Both the position numbers and the translations under genes were made by a program. 64,000 nt of DNA from positions 33,242,654-33,306,653 of the forward strand of contig NC_085052.1 in the NCBI RefSeq assembly GCF_963662255.1, given 5' to 3'. Shown here piece after piece: positions 51,600 to 64,000 of this stretch. The notes under the pieces are model-generated. The model saw nothing but the letters and a program-made list of their open reading frames with translations. It was not told the origin of the DNA and did no database searches. Origin of the DNA: Cinclus cinclus (Eukaryota; Chordata; Aves; Passeriformes; Cinclidae). Numbering within the stretch: position 1 is the stretch's first letter; every line of letters starts with the position of its first letter.

Positions 51600-54500
51600 G
51601 GCTTATTAATTTTTTTGATGGAGCAAAAATGGACTGAAGAGAAGGAGAGATGGATGTTGTAACCATGTGTTCCCTGTTTTCCTCAGGAAACCAGGCCAGC
51701 AAGTGGGATGTGTCACAAAACCTCCACAACACAAGTGCCTGCCTCAAAGAGCCCCAGCCTCATATGAGGGTTTTGAGGGGTCAGGAAAAAGATTTTGGAC
51801 CCAGAGATCTGGATTAGCAGGATAACAGATAATCAGGCTGATAATCAGCATTCACAGAACAGCCTTGTCATAACCAGCACCAGCCCCCTGCTCCCCCTCT
51901 GTATCACCCAAAGCCTGAGCAAACCCAAGGCCAGCATCTTCTTAGAGGTCTCTCTGGAGGATTATCAGAAGATCTGGAGGAGAAGACCCCTCCCAGGCCA
52001 GTTTGCCTAGCTCTGGCTCAGCAGCTCTGCAGATTAATCTCTGTGTTATGACCTTACACACATGAGAAGAGTTGGAGGGAGGAAGGATCGCCTGGATGGC
52101 TTTTTCCACTCCATATCTTTGGTTTTTATGTTCCTGGTTGTGTTTTCTTTTAACGATTCGCAGCTTGGACTCTTTCCTGATTTTTCTTCTCTTTTTTATT
52201 TGTTTCTTTTCTTTCCCTCTCTCTCTCTATTGAACGCTGATGGGAAAGGAGAATGCTTTCCTCCTGCCTGCTTAAATCTTTGGCTGAGTCGCACAGAAAA
52301 ACAGTCACACTTACTGCAGCTCCCAAAGCCTTCAAATCATCAGGGGAGAGGGGAGGAGGGAGCTGCAGAGGGAAGAAAATCATTTGTATAGGCGTAGAGT
52401 GAAGAATCACCTTCCTTTAAACTCGTGATCTGTCTCTGTTCCTACAGATTGGTGTCTCTGATCTTTTTGCTCTGCCCAATATCTCCTTTCTATTATCTTT
52501 CCTCTGCCTTTGCTGTGATGTGTCTGTGGTGTGTCCCTTTTTGCTGGGATGTCTTGCTCCCAGGAGAGTTTGAATAAGAATGCCGGGACTTGAAGATCCA
52601 GGTTATTGACAAGAAATCATTACTAAAACCTTTTAATGCCTCTTCTGTAATTGATACAGGGATGGGCAGGGGGGATTTTCCTGTAGACACAGGTTTTTTT
52701 CTCCCCTCCAAATGTCTTTAAAAGCCTGGAGTGGGGTGTCTTCCAGCCATTTCCTAATGGGTTAAAGCATCCTGGTGCCAGATGCTTTGGGGTCTGTAAA
52801 TATTGCCCTGTTTGCAGATGGATACACTTGCAGGGAAGCAGATGGAGCCTGAAATACTGAGCAGCAGAAGACCCCAGAGTGCTTGCTCTCAGCTGAGCAT
52901 CGTCCTATGTGTAATTTTGGGGTCCACCTTTAAGCTACCAAGATGTTTGCTTGCCCTTCCACAGTTATTGTGGCCCTGTTGCCCCAAGGGAAGCTTGGGA
53001 GAGAGAACAAGAGGTGCTGTGAGTGGGGCTGAAAACACCCAAACCTCTTACACCAACCACTGGGGGCAAAAATAGCCCGGCTGGGATGAGGGCACTGGTG
53101 TGGTTTCTGTAAGAGGGGAGGGATGAGGGTCCAGTGGGGTAAGACTTGGCAAAAGCCCCATTTCCTCAACCAAGAATATCTTCTGACCATCTTCCTTGTT
53201 GTTCCCCACCCGTTCCTTTCTTTTTGCTGGCATCTGTTGCTAGGAGATAGAAAGCACAGTCCTTTTTGAAGCATCTTCAGCTGCCTTCTACTTTCCTGGA
53301 GAGCTTCAGCTTTGTTCAGTGTCCCTTCTCTGGGACTCATCCATTTCATCTTTTTCCCTCAGCCTCCAGACACTGCTCAGGAGGGATTTGCCACGTCCGT
53401 GCTTGTTTCAAACACTGCTGCGAGTCTGCTCCCCAAATCCTCTTGTTTTAACTAGCACAGGATTCAGCATCAAACACCTGCCTGTGAACTTCTGCTCGAG
53501 ATGCTCCTCCCCAAGGATGCAGGAGCCAGGACTAAGGGAAAGTAGCCCCTCTGGCATGTGTGCAACTCCTCCTGCGTGTAAATATACACAGGCAGCTCCC
53601 TCCATCTCCTTGGTCAGGACTTTGCCCTTGGGATGTGCAACAGCTTCTCACCCCTCTGCAGGTATTTCTCTACTCTGTGGGCTTTGCTTGGGCTTCAGCT
53701 TCCAGTGAAAACTTCCTGGCTTAGGAGTTTCTCTTCCACAGTTAAAATAAAAAGGGTGGTGAAGGATGCTGCAGAGACTCAGGTGAGAACAGGGACGAGA
53801 AGTGGGTTGGGGCATCGGCCTCAGTTTTGGGCTCTAACTCACTCAGCGTGCCTTTAAAAAAAAAAAAAAGAAACCAAAATCGAACAAATTGCATGAAAAA
53901 AGAGAAACCTGTTCTTAGTCTTCCAGCTTATTCCCAGAACTGCAGACACAGAGCAGGTGAGCACTGAGGGCAGCAAAATGTTTAGTGATCGCTGAGCGGG
54001 GAAGTGACATTTTCCAGCTTGCCTAAGGATGCAAGAAAAATGCATCTGTGTCTGCAGCAGCCCCACGAGCTGCTGCTGACCTATTTACATGCCCAATTAT
54101 GCACAAAGGCAGATGCCCTCTTCCCACCTCAGAGCAAGGGGCTGAGCCAGGACAAAAAAAATTGCCAGTGTAGAGTTTTTTCTGAGAACCATCCCCGCCA
54201 CCCCTCCCCAGATCCTGGTATGTCAGCAGAGGGCTCGGCAGCAGCTCAGGGTGTTGGAGTGATGTGTTTAGATGAGATTTTGTTTATTTTCCTTTGGAGT
54301 GAGGGATGCAGCTGGCTTGGAGGGAGCAATGAAAAATCCAGCCAGTCTTTCCCTCTCTGCATCCATTAATGCCCACTGAGCCAGGGGCTCCCCCACTAAC
54401 GTGTCTCTGGTACCCCTCCAGTGCTCTCTCCTCCTCCTTCCCACCCTGATTTACCATTTCCCATATTTCATTTCTGTTGTGGCCAGTGGCAGTGATTGCT

Positions 54501-56605
54501 TCACACTTTCATCATGCTGTGGGTGTCACAGTGTCATGGTTGGTGCCTTTGTTCGAGTTCCAAAAATCTTAAACCACCAAGCCCCAGGCCATTGTTAACC
54601 TGCCTTTAAAACTGAGATTGCAGGAGAATTTTCCATGGGAAGTGGTGAAGATTTTAGTGAATTTTTTACTCAACCCCTTTGTAGCCTCACCGTAAGATTT
54701 GACTTCAACATTACGGGCATTGAGTTGGGAGTGATAACAATATGGAAACGAAAACTAAGGATTGATCTCAAGAGCTAAACTGAGCTTTGTAAGTTAGAAC
54801 GAAACTTTTCTGGGAACTTTTTCATTTGGGTCGGGTTGTGCAAGCATTAACTCAGGATGGTTGGAGGCTTCATCATCAAGAAATCCTTTTCCTCTATCAC
54901 ACCTGGGCAGCATCAGCTGTTTGAGCCTTAATTCCATATGTGGAAAGGGGACAGCTCACTGGAGGAGGGGCAACAATAAAAAAATAATTGTTCTGGAAGG
55001 AAGGTCTCATCCTACCTGGCTGCCCAGCTGTGGTGCAACACATAACCACTGTCAGAAAGGTGATATCTCCTCCTGCCTGCTGTCGTGTATGGCTCACGTT
55101 GAGCTGGAACAAAACAAACTCCACACCCAGGGATGCTGCCACCCTTCCATCCCACTTTCCTGCTCCGGATAACAAGGGAAATCAGTCCTGCAGCCCTGGG
55201 GCTGGCCATCCATCTCCTTCCTCAGCAATGGCCAGGCTTTCCCTGACCACCCTGTCCCCTGTGAGCTCCTTGCAGGAGAAGGGCACAGGTTATAGGAATT
55301 GCTGTGCTGCAATTAAAAGTTAATATTTCAACAGTGCTGCGTGCTTTGCAGTTGCTCTCTTTGTATTAATGATCTTAAAAAAACCTCCCTTAGCTGGGAG
55401 CTGGAACAGGCTCTAAATCTGCCTGTTTCAGGACCTTCTTGAGTCCTCTGCAGTGGGCACTTCTCTCTTTGAGCAGAAACTGTTGGCTCAGAAAATCCTC
55501 AACAACCCAGAGGTGTAAAAATCACAAATGAAGTGAGTTGTGTTGGAGGATTCTGGGTGTTTGCTTAATTTTTATCACCCCATTCCTGCGAATCCCCCAT
55601 GGAGTTGCTTGAAAAGGACATATATCCCCTTCTCTTTTCTTGTTAGTTTTGTCATTCTGACAAATGGTTGATATGTTGGTCGAGTTTCTAACGCTGCTGG
55701 AAATGGTTGTGGCTTTCATGTTTTCCAGCCAGCACCGTGATTTCCACAAAAAAAAAAAAAATGGGAGTGAGAGGCTGTGGGTAACTGTTCTTCTGGCTCT
55801 ATTGCACCTCACTACAATTTGCTTTCCTTCGAGTAACACCTGCCTATTTTACATCTTGACAGCAGCTTCCCTTATTTATTGAAAAGCTGGGGATTCTTGG
55901 AGGATATTTCCATTTTTCTCCGCTGTTTCTGGCGGTTGCACTACAGCAAATTGGTCTCCAGCTGCACCTTTTCTCCTCGGCTTTGGCTGGAGGGAGTCTG
56001 TCTTGCTTGCTGGGTGATCAAAAACCATCCCAGGAAATGGTCTCCAGGCCTGCAAGGAGCAGTTTGGGGATGCAGTGTGGAAACAGTGCCTTGCTCAGCC
56101 GGGATGTGGTGGCACACCGCTGTTCCTCTGCTCTGCCACGCAGAGCCCTGGTACCTCTCCTGGGTTAAGGACCATGGCAGCTGTGTTGTACCCCTTCACC
56201 TCTGCTTTTGGTGGTGTCGGGGACAGCTTTTGCTGGTTGATGTCATGAGGAGACTGACATGGAACACGAGAAGTTTGGGATTCTGCGTGGAGTTGTTGAG
56301 GCAGAGAGCTGGTCTGGGTCACCGGTGGGAAGGGGACAGAAAGTCCTTACACGAGGCAGGAAACAGTTTTTGCTGGGCTAACAAACATTTACCAGATGGG
56401 CTGAAAAGCAGAGCTGCTCTTCAGCAGAGTCCTGTTTTGACTGTCAGCCTTTACCAGCTGCAAAGACAGCATTCTGAGTTTCTGACAGGATTATGAGTCT
56501 CTGTGCCTCTGCTTTTCTTATGATGACATATCCAGACACAAACCCTCTCATGGAAAAAGGATGGTGATTCCCTTGCAGCCAGGTTTGAGCTGTGCCCTGG
56601 GTGAA

Positions 56606-56655
56606 TCACAGAACCATGAGGGTTGGAAAGGACCTCAAAGATCATCGAGTCCTCA
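56606..56655 (-). mobile_element. CR1 LINE 3' terminal stub
   Basis: About 50 bp: gaatcacagaaccatgaggg, ttggaaaggacctcaaagat, catcgagtcc. Only the extreme 3' end of a CR1 in reverse complement. Confidence 0.85.
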
Positions 56656-56787
56656 GGCTGTATTTATTAATCTGTCCCTTTTTCACTCGTATTGAAGGAA
56701 ATGCCATCTTCTAGATGGAAAATGAGAAAGGGCATGAAAGATCTGATGGTTTTAGCATTGTTTGACATGTATCTAAACAAAAAAAGA

Positions 56788-56875
56788 ATTGTAGAATATC
56801 CTGAGTGGGAAAGGACCCACAAGGATCAGCAAAGTCCAACTTCTGACCCCACACAGAATCACCCCATGTTGCCAC
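56788..56875 (-). mobile_element. CR1 LINE 3' fragment
   Basis: Contains aattgtagaatatcctgagt, gggaaaggacccacaaggat and caacttctgaccccacacag. It belongs to the same type as the copy at 8585-8735. Confidence 0.85.
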
Positions 56876-57985
56876 TTTTTAGTGGTCTTTAGTTGTTAGG
56901 AAGTCCATGGGTTAGGCTTCTTCCCCAATGCCCTGTGAAACAGCAATATTTACATCCTGCGGAGTTCTCTTCTCGTGAGAGAAGCAGGAGTGAAAACTCC
57001 TGTTGTCACCCCCTCCGTTGGCCACAGCTTTCTCCATTTGCAATATGAGCTGCTGTCTAGCACAAAATAAGATAATATTTAATCCGAGGGACATCGTATG
57101 GCTTCCCAAAGTGCTGTAGCATAATTGGAAAAAGAAGAACGAGTCCGGGATCACAGTGAGACAACCCAGCCGAAATGTAAACTGAGCACATTGCAAAGCA
57201 CTCCAGGACCTGCTCGTGTTCCACAGCACTATTTATGGTCCTTAACTGATCCAGAATAGCTGACAGAGTAAAAGAGGAGCCTGTCTCTGTTTTTTTTTTT
57301 GCAATTAGATACTGGGCTCCTGAGCATCTGTTTTCCAGGGGAGATCACCGCTGGCGATTGTGTGCCTCATGTTTTCCTCCAAGGGATGCTGGAGCCAGCC
57401 TGGAGAGCAGGGCTGGGAAAGGGCGGCTAACACGATAAAAGAAATGGAGCTGGTGTGTTCAGAGGGGAGATGAGGAAAGCCTGGCTTAATTAAATTAGCA
57501 GAATGAAAGCTGAGGAAGATAGCTGCCTATAAATACACTGGCGGAAGATGGGGAGGGCAGCACTGAAGGAGAACTATTTATGCCCGAGGATAGTGTTGGC
57601 ACAAGAACAAATGTACGTAAACTGGCCCAGAATAAACTCAGCCTGGAAATGGGAAGATCGTTTCTGACAATTAGAGAGCGATGGGACTGTGGACCAGCCT
57701 TCCTTTGGGAATAGAGGGGGATAAAACCCTTCCTGCTTTTAGCAGGAGGGCGGGATCCGATGACCCAGGGATGTCATGCAGCCCAACACTCTTCCTCCTT
57801 TCCTTATTTTCCTGTGATTTCTGCCTCAGCCTCCTATTTATGCCAATTCTCATCACGTCCCACTCTCCTTTCTGTCGCCTGATATGGATCTGAGTTGCTG
57901 GCTTTGCTCCCTTCTGATGCAGGTGGCTTTCTTCTAACGGTAATAAATTCCCCACATGGTCAAGAGCCTGCAGCATTCTTGGTGC

Positions 57986-58014
57986 TTTTTATTTTTATTT
58001 ATTTATTTATTTTA
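57986..58014 (+). repeat. TTTA simple repeat
   Basis: ATTT/TTTA units with T runs. Confidence 0.88.
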
Positions 58015-61000
58015 ATCTCTGTGCCCAATCCCTCTTTGTCCATTTGTCCTTCTTTCATGGAGGGCTCCAGAGGAGGGATAGTTGGTGTCTTCCAAACAAG
58101 ATGTCTCTGCCAAACCCCACAGAGGTAAGAGACTCCCTGGAGGGGACTCTGATATTTCCAGTTTGGGTTAAATAGGCACAAAATGGTAATCAGTGTCTAT
58201 TTCCAGCCCTTGCATCAAACGGCCCTGAAAATAACGTGTCTCAGTGATGGAGAAGGGCTTTGGGAAAATCTGGAGCGTTGGGAGCCATGGATGCTGAGCA
58301 GCCTTGGGATGCTGACAGCAGTAGTTTGCAGCCTAAGCTCTGGCAGTTGACCCATTTGCACAGCTCTTTCTGGGAGATATCCCATATGGACAACTCTTTT
58401 TAGGACTGGGAAATAAGAGATGCTTCAGGATATCTTCACTGGCTTTTTGAGTGCCTTTTCTCAGGTTTCCCTCAAACTGTTGTGAAGGGGATGGGGCTGG
58501 GAGGTGGCTGAGCTCTCCTTGTCTGCAGGGATGTCTCCAGGAGGACATCAGTGATGCTTTTGGCTTGGGAGATTGGGTGTTTACATTTGGTTTAGGTGCA
58601 CCAGTAGTTCAATACTTAGGTTGACCTTTTGCTAAAAATCTGGGCAGCAGATAGAATTGAGTGGGTGTGAGGAAGAAAAGGGTTTTCTCTGCTTGCAGGT
58701 TGTACCCACTCCTCTAAGCTGGAGCTTTTCTTCATTTATTACCATAATGAAGCCCTGTGAAACTTCCCAAAAGGCTGGAGGCCTTGCAAGGAGAAGCATA
58801 AGACCAAATTCCTCCTGCAAGTGAATCATAATGTTGAATCCCAAGTGCGCCGGAGAAGAAAGAGAAAAATTAGAAGTCTTTGTCGGGTATTATGTCAGCT
58901 TTCTGGATTATCAAAGGAAATCTTTTCAGCAAGGTAGTTGAAATACTGGGTTTGCAGGGGAATTAAATGCCAGCCTGTGTGTTTTGGGTGCCCAATTCCT
59001 CTAAGGCCTTTAAAAACTCCTGTCTTTACTCGCATTCTCCGAGTGTCACAGCTTAACCAGCCCGAGCTGTGTGCGTGCTCCATCCGACAGCCAGGCAATT
59101 CCTCTTGATGAGGGAGCAGGGTTGGTGCTACTGCTGCCATTCTGCATGCACACAGCTCTGCCAAAGGACTGGCAAGTGCATCTGTCTGAACTTCACTCTG
59201 CCTGCATTTAATTGCAATTATATATTTAGTTATCGGGATCGGTCGGGAAGTTGGGGAGGGGGGGAATGTGGGAAATAAACCCCCTTTGCTTGATGCTCCA
59301 CCTCATTTCCTCACTTACAGCTTCACTGCTCAAACACTTGTGTTTCTAACCCCCTTCATGCCCATTACTTGCCAGACTCCATCCTTACTGCAGGTTTGAG
59401 ATCCATTCTTATCAGTTTTTTTCTTGTAAAGCAAAATAGGCCAGGTATCAGATCAGAATGCATTAAAATAATAATCCTAAACAATGCAACCAACCAAACT
59501 AGTTTCGTAAAGCAACAGTTTGCATGCATCAAGGTTTTTTATTCCCTTAACGCTGTGTAATTGGGCTGCAGGTGAAGCTGAATAAATCATTTATGGAAGG
59601 ATAAAAATGAGGAATTTCTCAGAAGAGTGTGGCTGTACTGGGGGGCAACTGAGTGCTCAAACCTCATGGATGGGTCACAGAGGAAGGACTGTGGGGGTGC
59701 CCAGCTGAGAGGAGCCAGCCCTGCAGAAGGCTCCCTTTGGGTCCCTGGCAGCATCAGGGAGGGATTCCCCCATCTGTGTGGGACAAATCCCAGCAGTGAG
59801 GGGTGTTGTGGGCACAGCACTGGGTGGGACTGTTCAAACTTCTCTTTGATGTTGCAAGATCTTAAAGGGGGTGAACTGGGAAGAATTTAATTTGCAAAAT
59901 TCTGCCTGCTCCTTTCAACTGCTCGCCACCCCCACAGACCCACAGGACATGGCCCCGAGGCAGCTTTATCACTGTCACAATTACATTTATTCTGATGCCA
60001 ACCAGGTCAAACCTTATAAGCCAACTACAAGGCAGTTGGCTGTGTCTTGTTTTCCCCCCAGATTAAGCCCTTTGCATCATGCACCTGTAGAACGACTTCA
60101 AAGCACCTGAGTATCCCATTTTCTTCCTCAGTTCCTGCCTTTGTTCGTTTGGGTTCTAAAGCAGTGAAAGGAATATTGAAATTCCCATGCCTTCTCCTTA
60201 TTTATTTAGCATTACCTTAGCTCTGCTCAGTTGGGGTGCCTAAACATTAAGATTTTACCAGCCCAGCTCTGCTGTGCCAGACATGGGAGTGTTTTCCCTG
60301 GGTGCAGGTGGAGACGAAATCCATAATTCTGTGGTAACTAAAACCCAGAGGCAATGCTGTGCTCACCTCCAGCTGCTCTTCTCCTCTTCCCACTGCCCTT
60401 GTCCTGCTGCCTTGCTTCTGGGATGCTGTCCTAGACACTGTTTTGGGGGAATATGTTAGATGAGATGGAAAACTTGGCTGAGTTCCTTGCTGGAGCTGCA
60501 TTCCTTTGTGCCTCTCTGGTGTATCTATCTGGTAGCATAAAGGAAAACGTCATTAGTTTTCAGCCTAATGCCTACTGAAGCATTGGGCTCCTTCTCCTGA
60601 TGGCCAGCAGCAGTCTAGAGAGATGCCAAGACAACTTAGACGTTGGCCAGGGCTGTGGGAATGGTGATCCTGGCCAGTGGGTTCAATTTGCCTTGCAGGT
60701 TCTGCAAAGCAGCTTCCAGCTCACCCCGGGACGTGACCTCTGGGTTTTTTTCCCGTGGTCTTTAGCCCATTGCAGGGGCAATGCCCTCTCTCCCTCTTCA
60801 GTAATGATTATGGACTCTTGTCTGTGTTCTTGGAGGAAGGAGTCTGTCCGTGCCAGCGCTGCCAGCCCAGCATCCCCTCTGGGATACCTGAGGAGAGAGC
60901 TGGCAGTGGGGAGACCCACGTGCTCCCCAGGAGAGAGGAAAAAGACAGGATGAGGATGGAGGGATGGCAGCTGGAGCTTGCCCTCCATTTGCTGACTCCT

Positions 61001-61605
61001 TTGTCAGCAGCTCCTTCAAACCTGGGCTGGCATCCACTGCTGCTGGCACGGTCCTGGCAGAGGGGCCACTCTTGTCCCTCCTGCAGTCATCCCTGTGACC
61101 CGCCACGGTGGCACGCTTCCAGGAGAGTCATCAGCTCCTAAAAATAACTGGGGAATAGCTGATGGTGTGGCTTCTGTCTGTGTGTTAGTGGAATCAGCCA
61201 GGAGGCTGATCCAGCCAGGACTGCTCCCCTGTCCTGCTGCTCTCCAGAACAGGATGTGGAGGTCACGGCGCCTTGGCTTTGCTCCACGGCCTCACTGCTG
61301 CCCTTGCTGGGCTGTCACAGCCGGTTTTTCTCCTCTGCTGTGAGTCCAGGCATTGACAGGGAAGTCAGCTCGTCCAGCACTGCTTGTGTTCCTTGCCTCT
61401 TGCGGTGTCAAATCTTTGGCACAGCTTTGCTCGAGCCTCCGCATGAGTAGAGGTTATGGGTGTAACTGCCCATCAGAGGGAACAAACTCTTCCAGCTCTG
61501 TCTCACCCTCGAGTGGGAGTGAGGAGCTGGTGTTCAGTGTCTTCAATCCAAAGCACAGCCCTCTGATGCTGGATGCCAACAGCCTTAACTATCTCTTACA
61601 GGGGG

Positions 61606-61630
61606 AAAAAACAAACAAACAAACAAACAA
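61606..61630 (+). repeat. AAAC simple repeat
   Basis: Five or six AAAC units. Confidence 0.92.
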
Positions 61631-63356
61631 CCCATCAGAATTCTGGAGTGGAAAACCCAAAAGATTGCTGTGTGTGATGTGTGGTCCTCTCTGTCCATCT
61701 CGTGATCAGAGAACTGGGCTTGCAAATTGCTTTGCTGCATTTCCCGTTCCCAGGTCTTCGTTGCTTGTTATAATTCAGGACTTTGCTTTCTTTGGTGCCC
61801 TTTCCTGAAAGATGGTGCAAAGCCACATGATGCAGGTATCCGAGGAGGACGTGGATCCTGCTGATTCAGCTGGGCTTGTGTGGTGGGGAGGTGTGAAGGG
61901 CACAGCTGCCTCTGGGTCATAACCACCTAAAACAAAGCCTTGGGTGCTCAGGGCACCCCATGGCAGGGACAAAAGGAGGTCTGGGCACACTTCTGTGTTA
62001 AACAGCTGTTTTATTCTGGTCCCTGGCTGTGCTCTGTGACCTTGTGTGTGGGTTGCAAATAGAGAGATGGCCTCCTTAGCACAGCACGTCCAGATCTTTA
62101 ATCAGGGACATCAGTGTCCATAACCTTGCTTGTAATAGCTCTCTGCAGTCACTGCTAAACATATTCAGCCCTGGAAGCGAATGATGGAGGAAGCGTCTCC
62201 ATCCCTGCTTGGGGAAAAGGGTTTTTCCTATATCCCATTGCTTGCGTGTTCAGGGTTCCTCTGTTAGCTAGGCCCTCCTCATCCTCCTGGAATTCCTCGT
62301 GTGAATTCCTCTGGCTGGGAATGCTGAGTGCCCTGGCAGAACAAACCAGGTTTAAGGGCTGGTCAAATGCTGCAAATTTGCCTGTGCTGAAGCTCTGCTT
62401 TTCTTCTCTGGACTTGTCCCTGCTTTTAATTCCGCCGTTGTATTTGCACCTCTTACCCTCTAATTATAAGTGCAATGTTTCTCAGCTTTCCCTTCGGGGG
62501 AACGTGGCTGTGTGTGTGCCTGGAGCTGCGCCTCCCCCGTGCCCGCCTTCGGGAGGAAGAGGGATGCGATCCCTTCGCCTTTCCCCTCCTCTTGCAGCAG
62601 CAGCATCACCACGTGTGGAGTTCACCAAGGGGACAGCAACCCAGGATCCAAGGAGAGATCGGTGCCTGCTGTCCTCTCCAACTGCAGTTGCCTATTTTCT
62701 TATTTATAAGTGCAAGCAAACAGGTGCTAAAAGCTTTTACCCCCCCATCCTTGCGTGGCACAGTCAGGCTCTCTCCTGAGACGTCTCCTCCTCGTAATGC
62801 GCTCTCTCCTCCCAAAGCTACTTCTGCATTTCTTGGCATCTCTGCAAGGACTCGATTTATCTGGTTATCTTCCCATGTCCCCTTCTGCATTACAGCTGGG
62901 GTTTGGGGCTGGAAGGAATGAGTGGATGAATCCTTGAGCTCTCTGCAGGTGAGGTGGGGTTGGAGATTCCCGTAGTCACTTTGGATATTTGGGTTTTTTT
63001 CCTTGGGGTGCTATCTGGCATCTGTCTCTTTTGGATTTGTTAAAGCCTAATTCTTCCCAAACTTGGTAGCTGTGAATCTCTGCTTCAGTGGTCTTAGTTC
63101 ATTCCCTCATTCCAGCTGTGTGTGTGGATCCTACATTTATCGATATGCTGCTTTGGAAACAGGTTTTTGTGTGACTCCTTAACCTTTCTGCTCCAGAATA
63201 ACCCAGGAAGCTTCATAAATTCCTTCATCCTCTAATTCTGGATGTTCCTGGTGCATTTTTAAGCAGGCAGCTTGTAGATGTGCTCTCTGGAAAAGTCTAC
63301 TTTGTGGTAAAGCAAAACCTCATCACTGGCGCTGTCACTGGAGAAAAATGTATCCA

Positions 63357-63382
63357 TTATTATTATTCCTATTATTATTTTT
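63357..63382 (+). repeat. TTA simple repeat
   Basis: ATT/TTA units interrupted once by cc. Confidence 0.85.
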
Positions 63383-64000
63383 AGGAAAGATGCGATCTCA
63401 CCTCATGCATAAAATTAGTTTAATGGAATAGCAGGAATGGGAGGGAATATTGGCTTTCCTGTCCTTGTCTGGGGAGTGAGGGAACAATTTCTTTGCTTCT
63501 TTTCAAGCCCTGGATGAATGATATGTCATTGGAGCCACAGTTTTAGCTGAGGTGTGTCCATGAAGGCAGCAGGGAACCAAAAAACAGGTTTTAAAAATTA
63601 CTTTAAAGAAGAAGAAGGAATTTGTGAGGTTCTAAACGTTGTCCTCAAGCAGCCAGTGAGGCTGAGAGCTGAGTCTGACTTAGGGAGGGAGAAATAGGGG
63701 CAGCAGATGCATTTGTGTCTTGTAAATCCTCTAATAAGGGGTTACATCCCATCTTTGAGTGGAGGGGGCAAGGGGCACCACGTCAGTAGGGTTGGCACAC
63801 GAGGTCCTGCACGTCCCACGGTTTTCCCATGCCTCTCCCGAGGTTATTCCTGCTGCTTTTAGCTGCCCCAATGAATACAGGCAGCAGGCAGCGTGTTGGT
63901 AGCGCTGTCAAAGTGCACTTGTGCTTTCCTGCCCCTCAAAAACTTCTCCTTTCACTTCGCTCCCTGGGAACTGGTAAGGAGAGATGAGGACAGAAGTGAT

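Larger units (their letters stand above)
44951..56605. other. Intergenic, 11.7 kb, longest stretch without a recognised gene or transposon
   Basis: Only simple repeats are recognised: T-rich at 46285-46327, (CCAT)14 at 50455-50510, T15 at 51413-51427, T/C at 51563-51599, A13 near 53857 and A13 near 55748. ORFs of 187 codons (48063-48626) and 205 codons (55879-56496) have no family signature and no exon-like borders. Candidate regulatory segments lie at 46520-46760 and 50800-50950. Confidence 0.45.
56876..64000. other. Intergenic, 7.1 kb to window end
   Basis: No recognised gene or transposon. Contains a TTTA repeat (57986-58014), an AAAC repeat (61606-61630), TTA runs (63357-63382) and a moderately CpG-rich patch at about 62490-62590. 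No UNC5B exon was seen although that gene is expected further to this side. Confidence 0.45.

Noticed and set aside
55879..56496. 205-codon ORF
   Set aside because: No domain, no family motif, no exon-like borders; composition typical of translated noncoding DNA.
62246..62779. 177-codon ORF
   Set aside because: Open in two frames over a GC-richer patch, with no family signature.

Overview
The window is eukaryotic nuclear DNA, most likely from a bird. It has small introns, at least sixteen CR1-type LINE fragments whose 3' ends close on degenerate ATTCTRTG-like octamers, one LTR of avian endogenous-retrovirus type, and the SGPL1-PCBD1 gene order known from vertebrates. Only two protein-coding genes can be supported, both in the first 11 kb.

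Positions 1-4905 carry the 3' end of SGPL1 (sphingosine-1-phosphate lyase) on the + strand: four coding exons (4-242, 771-917, 1799-1919, 2001-2141) and a probable 2.8 kb 3' UTR. The window opens three bases before the exon that follows the codon of the PLP-binding lysine, so the catalytic lysine itself lies just outside. Tail to tail with it on the - strand is PCBD1 (pterin-4a-carbinolamine dehydratase, also the HNF1 dimerisation cofactor DCoH). It is complete at 104 codons in four exons (10836-10834, 7762-7631, 7468-7388, 6886-6788), and exon 1 contributes only the ATG. A CpG-rich promoter lies at about 10520-11080, backed directly by a 17-bp minisatellite of about 42 units (11083-11799).

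From 11.8 kb to 64 kb I find no exon that I can assign. This fits the long intergenic interval between PCBD1 and UNC5B in other vertebrates (established from the human 10q22.1 map; UNC5B itself is not seen here). The interval holds scattered CR1 fragments, one probable solo LTR (about 27640-28097), simple repeats, and several AT-rich, homeobox-motif-rich or CpG-clustered segments that look like conserved regulatory DNA. Conservation could not be tested here.

The two genes are functionally unrelated: one ends sphingolipid breakdown at the ER, the other recycles tetrahydrobiopterin and stabilises HNF1. The least ordinary things seen are a 43-bp near-identical copy of part of PCBD1 exon 2 inside PCBD1 intron 1, the promoter-side minisatellite with an unbroken 17-bp period, and a CR1 copy within the probable PCBD1 3' UTR. 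I found no convincing new gene system.
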